In this document: positions 15,132 to 22,552 of the stretch, in pieces | How positions within the stretch are numbered: the stretch's first letter is position 1 | Layout: every line of letters begins with the position of its first letter | NCBI GenBank assembly: GCA_039185015.1 | Contig: JBCDAU010000005.1 | Coordinates: 131,482-195,481 of the forward strand | Direction of reading: 5' to 3' | DNA from: JBCBSZ01 sp039185015 | GTDB taxonomy: Bacteria > Actinomycetota > Acidimicrobiia > Acidimicrobiales > Poriferisodalaceae | Length of the DNA stretch: 64,000 nucleotides | Program-made: the position numbers and the translations under genes | Notes under the pieces: model-generated | Told to the model about the DNA's origin: nothing | The model's input: the letters and a program-made list of their open reading frames with translations, nothing else | The model's database searches: none

Positions 15132-16235
15132 ATGGCACGGATCACGCTGGTGGGCGTGCACGCGATGCGTGGGGAGGAACCGTCGCTCCACGGCATCGAT
15201 CTCGATGTCGAGGACGGCTCGACGATCTGCGTCCTCGGTCGCTCCGGCTCGGGCAAGAGCACGATCCTCCGAGTCGTCGCCGGGCTGACCCGGCCGAGCG
15301 AGGGCCGCGTGCTGCTCGACGGTGTGGACATCACCACGGTGCCGACGCGTGAGCGGCAGGTCGGTCTGGTGATGCGGGAGAACATGCTCCCGTCGAAGCT
15401 CACACCACGGCGGTCGATCATCCTGCCGCTCTTCCTCCGGCGGCGAGAGGTCGACCACCAGGCCGAGGTCGAGCGGGAGGCCAACCGCTTCGGCGTCGAG
15501 GAGCTGCTCGACGAGGGCAACGCCACGCTCTCCGGTGGCCAGCGCCTCCTCGTCCAGAGCGCTCGAGCCCTCGTGGACCCGCCGAGGGTGCTCCTGCTCG
15601 ACGAGCCCTTCGCCGATCTCGATCCGCATCGCCGCCTGCTCCTCCGCCAACGTCTCGCCGACCGACTCGCGAGCATGACGGTGATCCTGGCGACGAGCGA
15701 TCCGATCGAGGCCATGGCGATCGCCGACACCATCGCCGTGCTCGATCGCGGCCAGGTCCGACAGTTCGGCACCCTCGCCCAACTCCGTGACCGGCCGGCC
15801 GACGTCGTCGTCGCCGAGCTGCTCGGCGAGCCCGCGATGGTCATGCTCCCCGCGACCGTTCGCGAGCGCGACGTCGGCACCGTGCTCCAGGTGGAGGGCA
15901 ACGAGACCACCACCTGGAACCCCCGGCTCGCCTCCTTCGACGGGTTGCGGCTGACCACCGGATGGTGGCCGGAAGACGTGTCGGTCCCGCCTCGTCGCGG
16001 GGATCTGATCGTGAGCGCCGAGGTCGTCCAGACCGAACCGCTCGGCGCCACCACCCTCACCCACCTCCGGGTCCCATCGGGCGTCCGGATCCGAGTCGCC
16101 GTTCCTGGCCCGGCACGGCCGGTGGGCGACATCCTCGCCGTCGGGCTCGACCCATCTCGCGCCCACGTGTTCGGACCGGTCGACGGCGAGGCGCTCGCCC
16201 ACCCGCCGGCCCGCCAGCGACCCGACCGGGCCTGA
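15132..16235 (+). CDS. Orphan ABC transporter ATPase with altered Q- and H-loops
   Basis: The domain order is that of MalK/PotA-type importer ATPases: Walker A GRSGSGKST (~36), signature LSGGQ (~133), Walker B LLLDEPFADLD, and a C-terminal TOBE/OB region from ~240. Two catalytic switches differ. The Q-loop, normally VGMVFQ, reads VGLVMR (Gln to Arg), and the H-loop, normally VTHD, reads ATSD (His to Ser). No permease or binding-protein gene lies nearby. The protein may hydrolyse ATP poorly, work with a second ATPase, or act outside transport. It follows the CoA-transferase gene by 3 nt. Fold assignment is firm; function is open. Confidence 0.85.
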   Translation: MARITLVGVHAMRGEEPSLHGIDLDVEDGSTICVLGRSGSGKSTILRVVAGLTRPSEGRVLLDGVDITTVPTRERQVGLVMRENMLPSKLTPRRSIILPLFLRRREVDHQAEVEREANRFGVEELLDEGNATLSGGQRLLVQSARALVDPPRVLLLDEPFADLDPHRRLLLRQRLADRLASMTVILATSDPIEAMAIADTIAVLDRGQVRQFGTLAQLRDRPADVVVAELLGEPAMVMLPATVRERDVGTVLQVEGNETTTWNPRLASFDGLRLTTGWWPEDVSVPPRRGDLIVSAEVVQTEPLGATTLTHLRVPSGVRIRVAVPGPARPVGDILAVGLDPSRAHVFGPVDGEALAHPPARQRPDRA

Positions 16236-16243
16236 CCGCCGCC

Positions 16244-16261
16244 CCGGCCCCTGGGGGCCGG
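16244..16261 (+). terminator. Hairpin after the ABC ATPase gene
   Basis: CCGGCCCC and GGGGCCGG form an 8-bp palindrome around TG, 9 nt after the ABC ATPase stop. The stem is short-looped and lacks a T tract, so it is a likely but unproven terminator. Confidence 0.45.
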
Positions 16262-16291
16262 TCCACGTGAGCTGGCTAGCCTCGGCGAGCC

Positions 16292-16903
16292 ATGGCCAGG
16301 ATCGTCGTCGCCGCCACCGAAGCCACCCCGGACGCACCGGGGAGCGGCTTCATCCCACCCTGCACGGCCGAACAGGCGCTCGAGCTCGCCCAGGCCGCGT
16401 TGGACGACACCGTCCGGATCGCGTCGTCGACCGGGCACCCGGTCACCGTCGTGCTCGATGTGACATCCCCACTCACCGCTCCGGCCGGCGCGGCCGAGCT
16501 CCGACCCGAGCTCGACGACGAGGACGAACGCATCGCAGCCGGGCTCGTCGACGGCGACGGGCCCGTGCTCGTGCTGCGGGCGCGGACGCCGCAGGTGACC
16601 GAGGCGGTCGTCGCTGATCTGCTCGAGGCCCTCGACGGCCCCTACGGCGATGCCGTCGCCGCGCTGACGGTCGACGAGAGCTGGTGGGCGCTCGGCCTGG
16701 CCCGACCCGAGCCCTCCGCGCTCCTGGGTCTCCCCATGCGCGGTCCCGGCTCCGGCACGCACCTACTGGATCGGCTCCATGGTCTGGGACTCGCGCTCGG
16801 CCTGGGTGAGCGACTGCTCGCGGCCGAGACCCACGACGACCTGGCTCCCGTCGCCGAGCAGGCCGCGACGGGTCGGTTCACGGCTGCCTTCGGCACGCTC
16901 TGA
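16292..16903 (+). CDS. DUF2064-like GT-A family protein
   Basis: The 203-residue protein resembles the DUF2064 group of small GT-A glycosyltransferase-fold proteins. It has a GDGPVLVLRARTPQVTEAVVADLLEAL segment, then AVAALTVDESWWALGLARP in the place of the usual DGGYWLIGL motif, and a GTHLLDRLHGLGL block near the end. The family's catalytic-type DGG has become DES, and the N-terminal arginine-rich loop (PxxGxxKTR) is not clear, so nucleotide-sugar binding is doubtful. TAGCCT at 16277-16282 lies 9 nt upstream of the ATG. Assignment rests on local similarity only. Confidence 0.5.
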   Translation: MARIVVAATEATPDAPGSGFIPPCTAEQALELAQAALDDTVRIASSTGHPVTVVLDVTSPLTAPAGAAELRPELDDEDERIAAGLVDGDGPVLVLRARTPQVTEAVVADLLEALDGPYGDAVAALTVDESWWALGLARPEPSALLGLPMRGPGSGTHLLDRLHGLGLALGLGERLLAAETHDDLAPVAEQAATGRFTAAFGTL

Positions 16904-16924
16904 TCGCTCGAGCGGAGGCCGTGA

Positions 16925-17419
16925 TCAGCGCAAGAAGGGCTGCAGCTGCTCGACCGCGTCGGCGAAGGTCGGAGCGACGCCCTCGAAGGTGACGCTCGTG
17001 CCGTCGGGATCGATCCGGCCCCGCACCGAGTAGCGGGACCGCTGGCCGCCGAGCGCGGCCCAGGCCGCGAGCAGACCGATCGAGCCGAGGAGGCCCGGCC
17101 ACCCGGCGATGGCGCCGATCACCCCGGCGGCGGCGACCACCGCCGCGGCGACGAGCAGCGCCACGCGCACGGCGGCGAGTGCCGTGGCACCGCGATGCAC
17201 CCGTGAGATCACCGGGATCCGCCCGACCACTCGCTCGGTCGCGAAGGCCCAGGCCGGGATGAAGAGGAGCGGCAGCGGCAGCAGGAACCAGACCCAGAAC
17301 GGGGTCCGGCTGATCACCACGCGGAGCTGCCGGTCGGCCTTCTTCCCCGTGATTGCACAGACCTTCGGCAGGAGCTCACCCTCTTCGAGGGTGCGGACCG
17401 GCACGCTGACGGACGCCAC
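16925..17419 (-). CDS. Membrane protein of unknown function
   Basis: The 164-residue protein has a short N-terminal soluble part with VCAITGKKADRQL, three to four hydrophobic segments (around residues 42-58, 80-103 and 105-122), and a soluble C-terminal tail of ~40 residues (SVTFEGVAPTFADAVEQL). The lone Cys in CAITG resembles the start of a zinc-ribbon knuckle, but no partner cysteines follow. I do not recognise a family. The GTG start is preceded by a TAGCGT -10 box (17427-17432, 7 nt away), suggesting a leaderless gene of its own. It is convergent with the GT-A-like gene. Confidence 0.65.
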   Translation of the reverse strand: MASVSVPVRTLEEGELLPKVCAITGKKADRQLRVVISRTPFWVWFLLPLPLLFIPAWAFATERVVGRIPVISRVHRGATALAAVRVALLVAAAVVAAAGVIGAIAGWPGLLGSIGLLAAWAALGGQRSRYSVRGRIDPDGTSVTFEGVAPTFADAVEQLQPFLR

Positions 17420-17504
17420 GCCCTAGACGCTACCTACTCCGAGCGTGTTCGGGGGGCCGTTCGAGCCGTACCGACGGTGGTCAGCTGGCGGTCAGGCACT
17501 GCGC

Positions 17505-18137
17505 TCAGGTGTCGGCGGCCGTCATCTTGGTGACGATCCGCTCGAACCACTCCTCGGCCTGCATGCCCGGGACCACCAGTTGCCCGAAGACGAACGAAGG
17601 CGTGCCGCCGACGCCGACCTCGTTCGCCGACTGCCGGAGATCCGCCAGCCGAGCGTGCGCCTCCTCGCCGGACCCCGCGACGAGAGCGTCGTCGACGGGT
17701 CCACCAGCGGCCTCCACCAGTTCGGCGACCACGGCCGATGAGGTCAGATCACGGTCCTCGGCCCAGAGCGCGGCGAAGACGAGATCGTGGAAGCGACGGT
17801 GTACGTCCGGATCGCGCTCCCTGAGCCAGTCGTCGATCGCCAGCACCATCTGCGTGTTGGGCACCTTCGTCGGCACCCGCCACGGGAGTCCCTCGGCCTC
17901 GCACATCTCGGCGAAGCCGCGGAGCGCTGCCTCGGCCCGCTCGCGGTCACCCCGGCCGTAGACGTCGGCCGTCAACCGACCGGCGACCGGGATGGACGGG
18001 TGCAGTTGATACGGCAGGCGGACGACCTCGACGCGGTCGTCGGCGTCGAGCCACCGGACCCGCGGCGAGGCGACGTAGCACCAGGGGCACAGGAAGTCGG
18101 ACCACACGTCGACCCGCAGTCGGGCGCCGTCGGGCAC
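17505..18137 (-). CDS. DsbA family protein (FrnE / polyketide-biosynthesis-type oxidoreductase)
   Basis: A thioredoxin-fold protein of 210 residues with the active site FLCPWCY near residue 16, the helical insertion of the DsbA family, and the cis-proline loop GVGGTPSFVFG near the end. The CPWC motif and lack of a signal peptide place it with cytoplasmic FrnE-like oxidoreductases rather than exported DsbA. Substrates may be proteins or small molecules. The GTG start lies 7 nt after the stop of pncA, so the two are probably one operon. Confidence 0.85.
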   Translation of the reverse strand: MPDGARLRVDVWSDFLCPWCYVASPRVRWLDADDRVEVVRLPYQLHPSIPVAGRLTADVYGRGDRERAEAALRGFAEMCEAEGLPWRVPTKVPNTQMVLAIDDWLRERDPDVHRRFHDLVFAALWAEDRDLTSSAVVAELVEAAGGPVDDALVAGSGEEAHARLADLRQSANEVGVGGTPSFVFGQLVVPGMQAEEWFERIVTKMTAADT

Positions 18138-18144
18138 GGGTCGA

Positions 18145-18735
18145 TCAGTCCCGGGGCGGCAGCGTACCGACGAGCTCGACCCCGGCACCGTGGAGCTGCT
18201 CGATCGCGGCGTCGGTCGTCTCCGGGGCCACGCCGGCGGTGAGCGGCAGGAGCACCCTGGTCCGGAACCCCGCGGCGGCCGCGTCGAGCGCGGTCGCCCG
18301 GACGCAGTGGTCGGTGGCGAGGCCGACCACGTCGACCCGCTCGACCTCGGCCTCCTGGAGCCACGCTCCGAGCTGGGCGCCCTCCTCGTTCGAGCCATCG
18401 AAGCCGGTGTAGCTGGCGGAGAAGCGGCCCTTGGAGAAGACGGCGTCGACCTCGGCGAGATCGAGATCGGCATGGAACTCGGCGCCCTCGCTGCCGGCCA
18501 CGCAGTGGTGGGGCCACGTGTCGACGAAGTCGGGCTCGTCGGAGAAGTGGTCGCCCGGGTCCTCGTGCCAGTCGCGGGTCGCGGCGATGCGGGTGTACCC
18601 CACGGCGGCGAGCGTCACGAAGTCGGAGATGTCGCGGGCCACCTGCACGCCGCCGGTGACCGGCAACGACGCGGAGGGGATGTCGCAGAAGTCGTTCTGG
18701 ACATCGACGATCACCAGCGCTGCGGTCTCGCTCAC
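18145..18735 (-). CDS. pncA: Nicotinamidase
   Basis: The enzyme deamidates nicotinamide to nicotinate for NAD salvage. The catalytic triad is complete: Asp11 in LVIVDVQNDF, Lys102 in FSKGRFSASYTGFDG and Cys144 in GLATDHCVRATALDA. The metal site is DWHEDPGDHF. Length (196 aa) is normal for bacterial PncA. GGAGG six nt before the GTG is a clear ribosome binding site. By analogy with mycobacterial PncA the protein should also hydrolyse pyrazinamide; that is family knowledge, not seen here. Confidence 0.93.
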   Translation of the reverse strand: MSETAALVIVDVQNDFCDIPSASLPVTGGVQVARDISDFVTLAAVGYTRIAATRDWHEDPGDHFSDEPDFVDTWPHHCVAGSEGAEFHADLDLAEVDAVFSKGRFSASYTGFDGSNEEGAQLGAWLQEAEVERVDVVGLATDHCVRATALDAAAAGFRTRVLLPLTAGVAPETTDAAIEQLHGAGVELVGTLPPRD

Positions 18736-18824
18736 CTGTTCCTCCGTTGTCTGCGACCGGGCGACGCCGGGCCCGCGCGGGGTTCAGGCTATCCGGGCCG
18801 TTCGACAGCGCCTGGAGGTGACGC

Positions 18825-19475
18825 TCACTCGCTGATCCGCCAGCCCCGCTCGGTCGCCAGCTGCCGGAGGCGATCGTCCGGGCACACGACGACCGGGCGT
18901 CGAACGGCCTCGAGCAACGGGAGGTCCGACGCCGAGTCCGTGTAGCAGGTCGCTTCACCGAGCTCGAAGGGGCCGATCTCCACCCGGAGCCGGGCGAGCT
19001 TCCCCTGACCGTGACAGAACGGCCCGACCAGGCGGCCGGTGCAGCGGCCGTCGACGATCTCGCCGCGAGTGCCGACGCCGCGCTCGGCGCCGAGACGCCG
19101 TGCGAGCCCGTCCACCAGCTCGTGCGGGCTGGCCGAGAGCACGACGCAGCGGTCCCCGGCCGCGAGGTGGCCGTCGAGGGCGCGTCGCATCGACGGCCGG
19201 ACCTTCGGCACGAGCCGCTCGATGCTCTCGTCGACGACGGTGTGCAGCTCGTCCACCGGCCGTCCGGCGATGGTGCTCAGCACGGTGTCGCGGGCCCAGC
19301 CCGCGATGTCGCCCTGCTCACCCGTCCGTGCGTAGCGCGCGTTGCGAGCGAGCGCGACCGCCATGCGCCACGGGCTGAGCAGGCGGTATCGGAACGCCAC
19401 GCGGGCGACCGTCGCGAGGCTGGAGTCCCGCACGAGCGTGCGATCGAGGTCGAACAGGACGAGGTGACCGCTCAT
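18825..19475 (-). CDS. HAD-IB (SerB-like) phosphatase
   Basis: The four HAD motifs are present: LFDLDRTLV (nucleophile Asp), VLSASPHEL (motif II Ser), the lysine of GQGKLARL and CYTDSASDLPLLEAV (motif IV acidic pair). The helical cap between motifs I and II and the ~216-residue length match the HAD-IB subgroup (phosphoserine phosphatase and relatives that act on lipid-linked or small phosphates). The exact substrate is not clear. The ATG at 19475 places the first Asp at residue ~9. No strong ribosome binding site is visible. The 158 bases upstream, to 19633, hold nothing recognisable. Confidence 0.8.
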   Translation of the reverse strand: MSGHLVLFDLDRTLVRDSSLATVARVAFRYRLLSPWRMAVALARNARYARTGEQGDIAGWARDTVLSTIAGRPVDELHTVVDESIERLVPKVRPSMRRALDGHLAAGDRCVVLSASPHELVDGLARRLGAERGVGTRGEIVDGRCTGRLVGPFCHGQGKLARLRVEIGPFELGEATCYTDSASDLPLLEAVRRPVVVCPDDRLRQLATERGWRISE

Positions 19476-19633
19476 CGTCGCGGTCCCCGGGGGTACGGGG
19501 TCTCTCCGCTCCATGGGACCCCAGGGTTGCTCAAGCGAGCGGCCGGGCGGCATCGCCCCGGTGACCTGCGCAGGGACGGTCGATGAACGGCCCGCAGTGC
19601 CCTCGCCGGCCCGCGTTCGACGGAACGCGTCGC

Positions 19634-20914
19634 TCAGAGGAAGCCGAGCGAGGACGCCTCGGAGCGGAGTTGGGCGCGATGGTCGGGGTGAGCGACGTTG
19701 ATCAGGTTCTGCGCTCGCTCCCGGACCGATCGGCCCCTGAGCTCGGCGACGCCCCATTCGGTCACGACCTTGTCGACGATGTTCTTGTTCGTCGTCACGA
19801 TCGAGCCCGACGTGAGCTGCGAGCGGATCCGTGAGACCGATCCGTCCTTGGTCGCGGAGTGCAGGGTGATGAAGCCCTGTCCCCCGTCGGAGAACATCGC
19901 TCCGCGGGCGAAGTCGGCCTGGCCGCCACTCCCCGAGTAGAGGTTGCCCTTGAGGGTCTCGCTGGCGCACTGCCCCAGCAGGTCGACCTCCATCGTGGCG
20001 TTGATGGAGACGAAGCGCGGCTCCCGCCCGATGCGGCGGGGGTCGTTGACGTACTCCACGGGCCAGAACTCCACGGCGGGGTTGTCGTGCACGAAGTCGT
20101 AGACGCTCTGGGACCCGAGCGCGAACGTCGTGACCATCGTGTTGCGGTTCATCCGTTTGTGGACGCCGGTGAGCACGCCTCGGTGGACGAGGTCGACGGC
20201 ACCGTCGGAGAGCAGCTCGGTGTGGAGCCCGAGGTCGCGGTGGCCGCGCAGCGCTTCGAGCACCGCGTTCGGGATCGAACCGATGCCCGCCTGGATCGTC
20301 GCCCGGTCGGGGATGCGCTCGGCGATGAAGCCGGCGATGCGGCGATCGATGTCGGACATGGGTGCCGGGTCGATCGTGACGAGTGGCCAGTCGGCCTCGA
20401 CCCAACCGGCGATCTGACTGGCGTGGACCTGGTTGCGACCCGAGGTCCGCGGCATCTGCTGGTTCGCTTCGAGGAAGAACGGCACCTCACCGATGAACGA
20501 TGAGACGTAGTCGGCGCACGGCCCGAGGGAGAAGTAGCCGTGGTCGTCGGGCGGCGAGCAGGCGGCGATCACGAGATCGGGCTTCGCCCGGGCCATCAGC
20601 TCCGGCACGTCGGAGAAGTTGCCCGGAACGTGGTCGCACTGGCCCTTCGCGAACGGGCCGCGCGTCAGGTGGCTCAGGAAGTAGGCGACGTGTCGGAGGT
20701 GGCCATCGTGCTCGCCGTGCAGGTACGGCCGGTCGCGCAGCGCGTGCATCTGGTGGATGCGGACGTCGGTGAGGAGCTCGGCGTTGTGCTCGAGCGTGTC
20801 GAGCAGCGTGACCGGCTCGCCGTTGGCGATCGGCACCACGATGTTGGCCCGCTCGGGGACGTGGGCGAGCACCGACATGGGGTCGTCGCGGTGGGTGTCA
20901 CGGCGGAGGGACAT
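19634..20914 (-). CDS. Acetyl-CoA hydrolase/transferase family protein (4-hydroxybutyrate CoA-transferase-like)
   Basis: The 426-residue protein has the two tandem CoA-transferase domains of this family: an N-terminal part with FAKGQCDHVPGNFSDVP and a C-terminal part with IQAGIGSIPNAVLEAL, LHTELLSDGAVDL, a glutamate in WPVEYVNDP likely near the active site, and GGQADFARGA. Enzymes of this class move CoA from acetyl-CoA to acids such as 4-hydroxybutyrate, succinate or propionate. With the thiolase, DUF35 and family III CoA-transferase genes nearby, it adds to a CoA-thioester-rich neighbourhood. A possible -10 box (TAGGGT on the minus strand) lies ~45 nt upstream. Confidence 0.85.
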   Translation of the reverse strand: MSLRRDTHRDDPMSVLAHVPERANIVVPIANGEPVTLLDTLEHNAELLTDVRIHQMHALRDRPYLHGEHDGHLRHVAYFLSHLTRGPFAKGQCDHVPGNFSDVPELMARAKPDLVIAACSPPDDHGYFSLGPCADYVSSFIGEVPFFLEANQQMPRTSGRNQVHASQIAGWVEADWPLVTIDPAPMSDIDRRIAGFIAERIPDRATIQAGIGSIPNAVLEALRGHRDLGLHTELLSDGAVDLVHRGVLTGVHKRMNRNTMVTTFALGSQSVYDFVHDNPAVEFWPVEYVNDPRRIGREPRFVSINATMEVDLLGQCASETLKGNLYSGSGGQADFARGAMFSDGGQGFITLHSATKDGSVSRIRSQLTSGSIVTTNKNIVDKVVTEWGVAELRGRSVRERAQNLINVAHPDHRAQLRSEASSLGFL

Positions 20915-20962
20915 CGGAGTTCGGGGGCTCCTCGGTCGAGGGACGGCGCTCCGTTCGCAACC

Positions 20963-21913
20963 CTAGGACGCCGCATCGCCGTCGCGGGACTGCTGGGTGC
21001 CGACACTGCGGGCCGGTCGCTGCCCGACCACGATGGCGACCAGGACCACGGCAACGCCGAGGGTCTGCGCCGGGCCGAGCGTCTGGCCGAGCACGATGAG
21101 GCCACCGAGCGCGGCGACCACCGGCGACAGCAGTCCGAGGAGGGTCACGTTGGCGACCGGCAGCCGCTGGACGCCACGGAACCAGAGCGCGTACGCCAGC
21201 GCCGTACCGGCCGAGGCGAGCCAGACGAAGCCGACGACGTTGGCAGTCGAGAGCACAGGTGGCCCGCCCTCGACGGCGAGGGCGAGCGGGACGAGGACGA
21301 GCCCACCCGCCACCAGCTGCCACGACGTGAAGGCGAGCAGGGGAACCGGTCGTCCCCATCGCTTCACGAGCACCACACCCGACGCCATCGAGACCGCTCC
21401 GCCGAGCCCGGCAGCCACGCCCCATGCGTCCAGGGATGCGTTGGCCCGGAGGACGAGCAGGCCGACCCCGACGACGCCGAGGAGCCCTGCCAGGACGTTC
21501 GTGCCTCGTAGGCGCTCGCCGAGCAGCACGGCGGCCAGGACAGCGGCGACGAGCGGCTGGATGGCGCCCAGGGTCGCGGCGACGCCGCCGGGGAGGCGGT
21601 AGGCGGCGACGAAGAGCAGCGCGAAGAAGCCGCCGATGTTGAGCACGCCGAGGACCAGGGCACGCCACCACCAGACCCCGGTCGGCAGGGTCCGGGTGAC
21701 GAGCGCCAACGCCAGGCCTGCGGGCAGCGCCCGCGACGCGGCGGAGAAGAGCGGCCGCCCGTCGGGGAGCAACTCGGTGGCGGTGAGATAGGTCGTGCCC
21801 CAGGCGATGGGAGCCAGCGCGGTGGCGAGGAGCAGCCAGATGGTCGACGTCTCGACCGGCGAGCTCCGGCGCGCGCTGAAGGAAGATGGTGGACGGACTC
21901 GGGTGGCGGTCAT
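20963..21913 (-). CDS. EamA/DMT family transporter
   Basis: The ~316-residue protein has about ten transmembrane segments in two EamA repeats; the first repeat contains ALAPIAWGTTYL and LGAIQPLVAAVLAAVLLGERL, and the second LLGLLSPVVAALGGLIVLGQTL. The family mostly exports amino acids, metabolites or drugs. GGGAG five nt upstream sets the ATG at 21913. A consensus promoter, TTGACA-N16-TATCTT, lies immediately upstream inside two palindromic sites shared with the divergent MarR gene, so the exporter is very likely MarR-repressed and induced by its substrate or a related compound. Confidence 0.88.
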   Translation of the reverse strand: MTATRVRPPSSFSARRSSPVETSTIWLLLATALAPIAWGTTYLTATELLPDGRPLFSAASRALPAGLALALVTRTLPTGVWWWRALVLGVLNIGGFFALLFVAAYRLPGGVAATLGAIQPLVAAVLAAVLLGERLRGTNVLAGLLGVVGVGLLVLRANASLDAWGVAAGLGGAVSMASGVVLVKRWGRPVPLLAFTSWQLVAGGLVLVPLALAVEGGPPVLSTANVVGFVWLASAGTALAYALWFRGVQRLPVANVTLLGLLSPVVAALGGLIVLGQTLGPAQTLGVAVVLVAIVVGQRPARSVGTQQSRDGDAAS

Positions 21914-21928
21914 GAGATCTCCCATATC

Positions 21929-21973
21929 TCTCGATATCAAGATACCTGGAGATCTCTCGATGTCAAGAGATCT
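21929..21973. promoter_or_regulatory. Paired MarR-type operators between EamA and MarR genes
   Basis: Two copies of the near-palindrome TCTCGATRTCAAGA lie at 21929-21942 and 21955-21968, 26 bp apart. The second is embedded in a larger perfect inverted repeat, AGATCTCT-N8-AGAGATCT (21950-21973). The arrangement matches operators of MarR regulators sitting between the regulator and its divergent target. Confidence 0.75.
21939..21966 (-). promoter_or_regulatory. Promoter of the EamA transporter gene (TTGACA-N16-TATCTT)
   Basis: On the minus strand a perfect TTGACA -35 (21966-21961) and TATCTT -10 (21944-21939) are separated by 16 bp. The -35 lies in operator 2 and the -10 in operator 1, so a bound regulator would block RNA polymerase. 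Confidence 0.7.
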
Positions 21974-21979
21974 GGGCGC

Positions 21980-21985
21980 TACGCT
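21980..21985 (+). promoter_or_regulatory. -10 box (TACGCT), leaderless promoter of the MarR gene
   Basis: TACGCT is followed by 6 nt and the GTG at 21992. The upstream operator 2 overlaps the expected -35 and spacer, implying autoregulation. Confidence 0.5.
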
Positions 21986-21991
21986 GACGAC

Positions 21992-22525
21992 GTGTCAGGT
22001 GACCACGTCGATCGGATCATCGAGCAGTGGCGACGGGAACGGCCGGACCTCGACGTGACGCCCATGGAGGTGGTCGGCCGCGTCTCGCGGCTCGACCGCC
22101 TGCTCCGTCCCCACCTGCGGGCCACGTTCACCCGCTTCGGGCTCGAGGACTGGGAGTTCGACATGCTGGCGACCCTGCGGCGCCACGAGGCACCCCACCG
22201 GCTGAGCGCCGGGGCGCTCCTCGACTCGATGATGGTCAGCTCGGGCGCGATGACGAACCGCATCGATCGGCTCCAAGCCCGGGGTCTGGTCCAGCGCGAG
22301 CGCGATCCCGAGGACGCGCGGGTCGTGCTCGTCTCGCTGACCGAGCAGGGCCTCGCCCTCGTCGACGAGGCCCTCGACGCCCACGTGGCCAAAGAGGCCC
22401 GGCTCGTCTCAGCGCTCGACGACCACCAGCGAGCTCGGCTGGCCAGCCTCCTCCGCGCCCTCCACCTGGCGGTCGAGGAGCTGGGAGATCCGCCCGCCGC
22501 CGACGGGTCGTCGTCGGCGCGCTGA
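21992..22525 (+). CDS. MarR family transcriptional regulator
   Basis: The 177-residue protein has the MarR winged-helix core: FGLEDWEFDMLATLRRH, the recognition region LSAGALLDSMMVSSGAMTNRIDRLQARGLVQRE, and the wing DPEDARVVLVSLTEQG. Such proteins are dimers that bind palindromes and release them on binding phenolic or drug-like ligands. Two palindromes in its promoter overlap the consensus promoter of the divergent EamA exporter, which makes that gene the obvious target. The GTG start follows a TACGCT box by 6 nt and has no ribosome binding site. Confidence 0.92.
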   Translation: MSGDHVDRIIEQWRRERPDLDVTPMEVVGRVSRLDRLLRPHLRATFTRFGLEDWEFDMLATLRRHEAPHRLSAGALLDSMMVSSGAMTNRIDRLQARGLVQRERDPEDARVVLVSLTEQGLALVDEALDAHVAKEARLVSALDDHQRARLASLLRALHLAVEELGDPPAADGSSSAR

Positions 22526-22552
22526 CGCGGCGCCCCTCGGCGTGGCTGCTCG

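Noticed and set aside
13011..16337. A 1108-codon minus-strand open frame
   Set aside because: It spans three well-supported + strand genes, with composition typical of antisense frames and no domain recognised.
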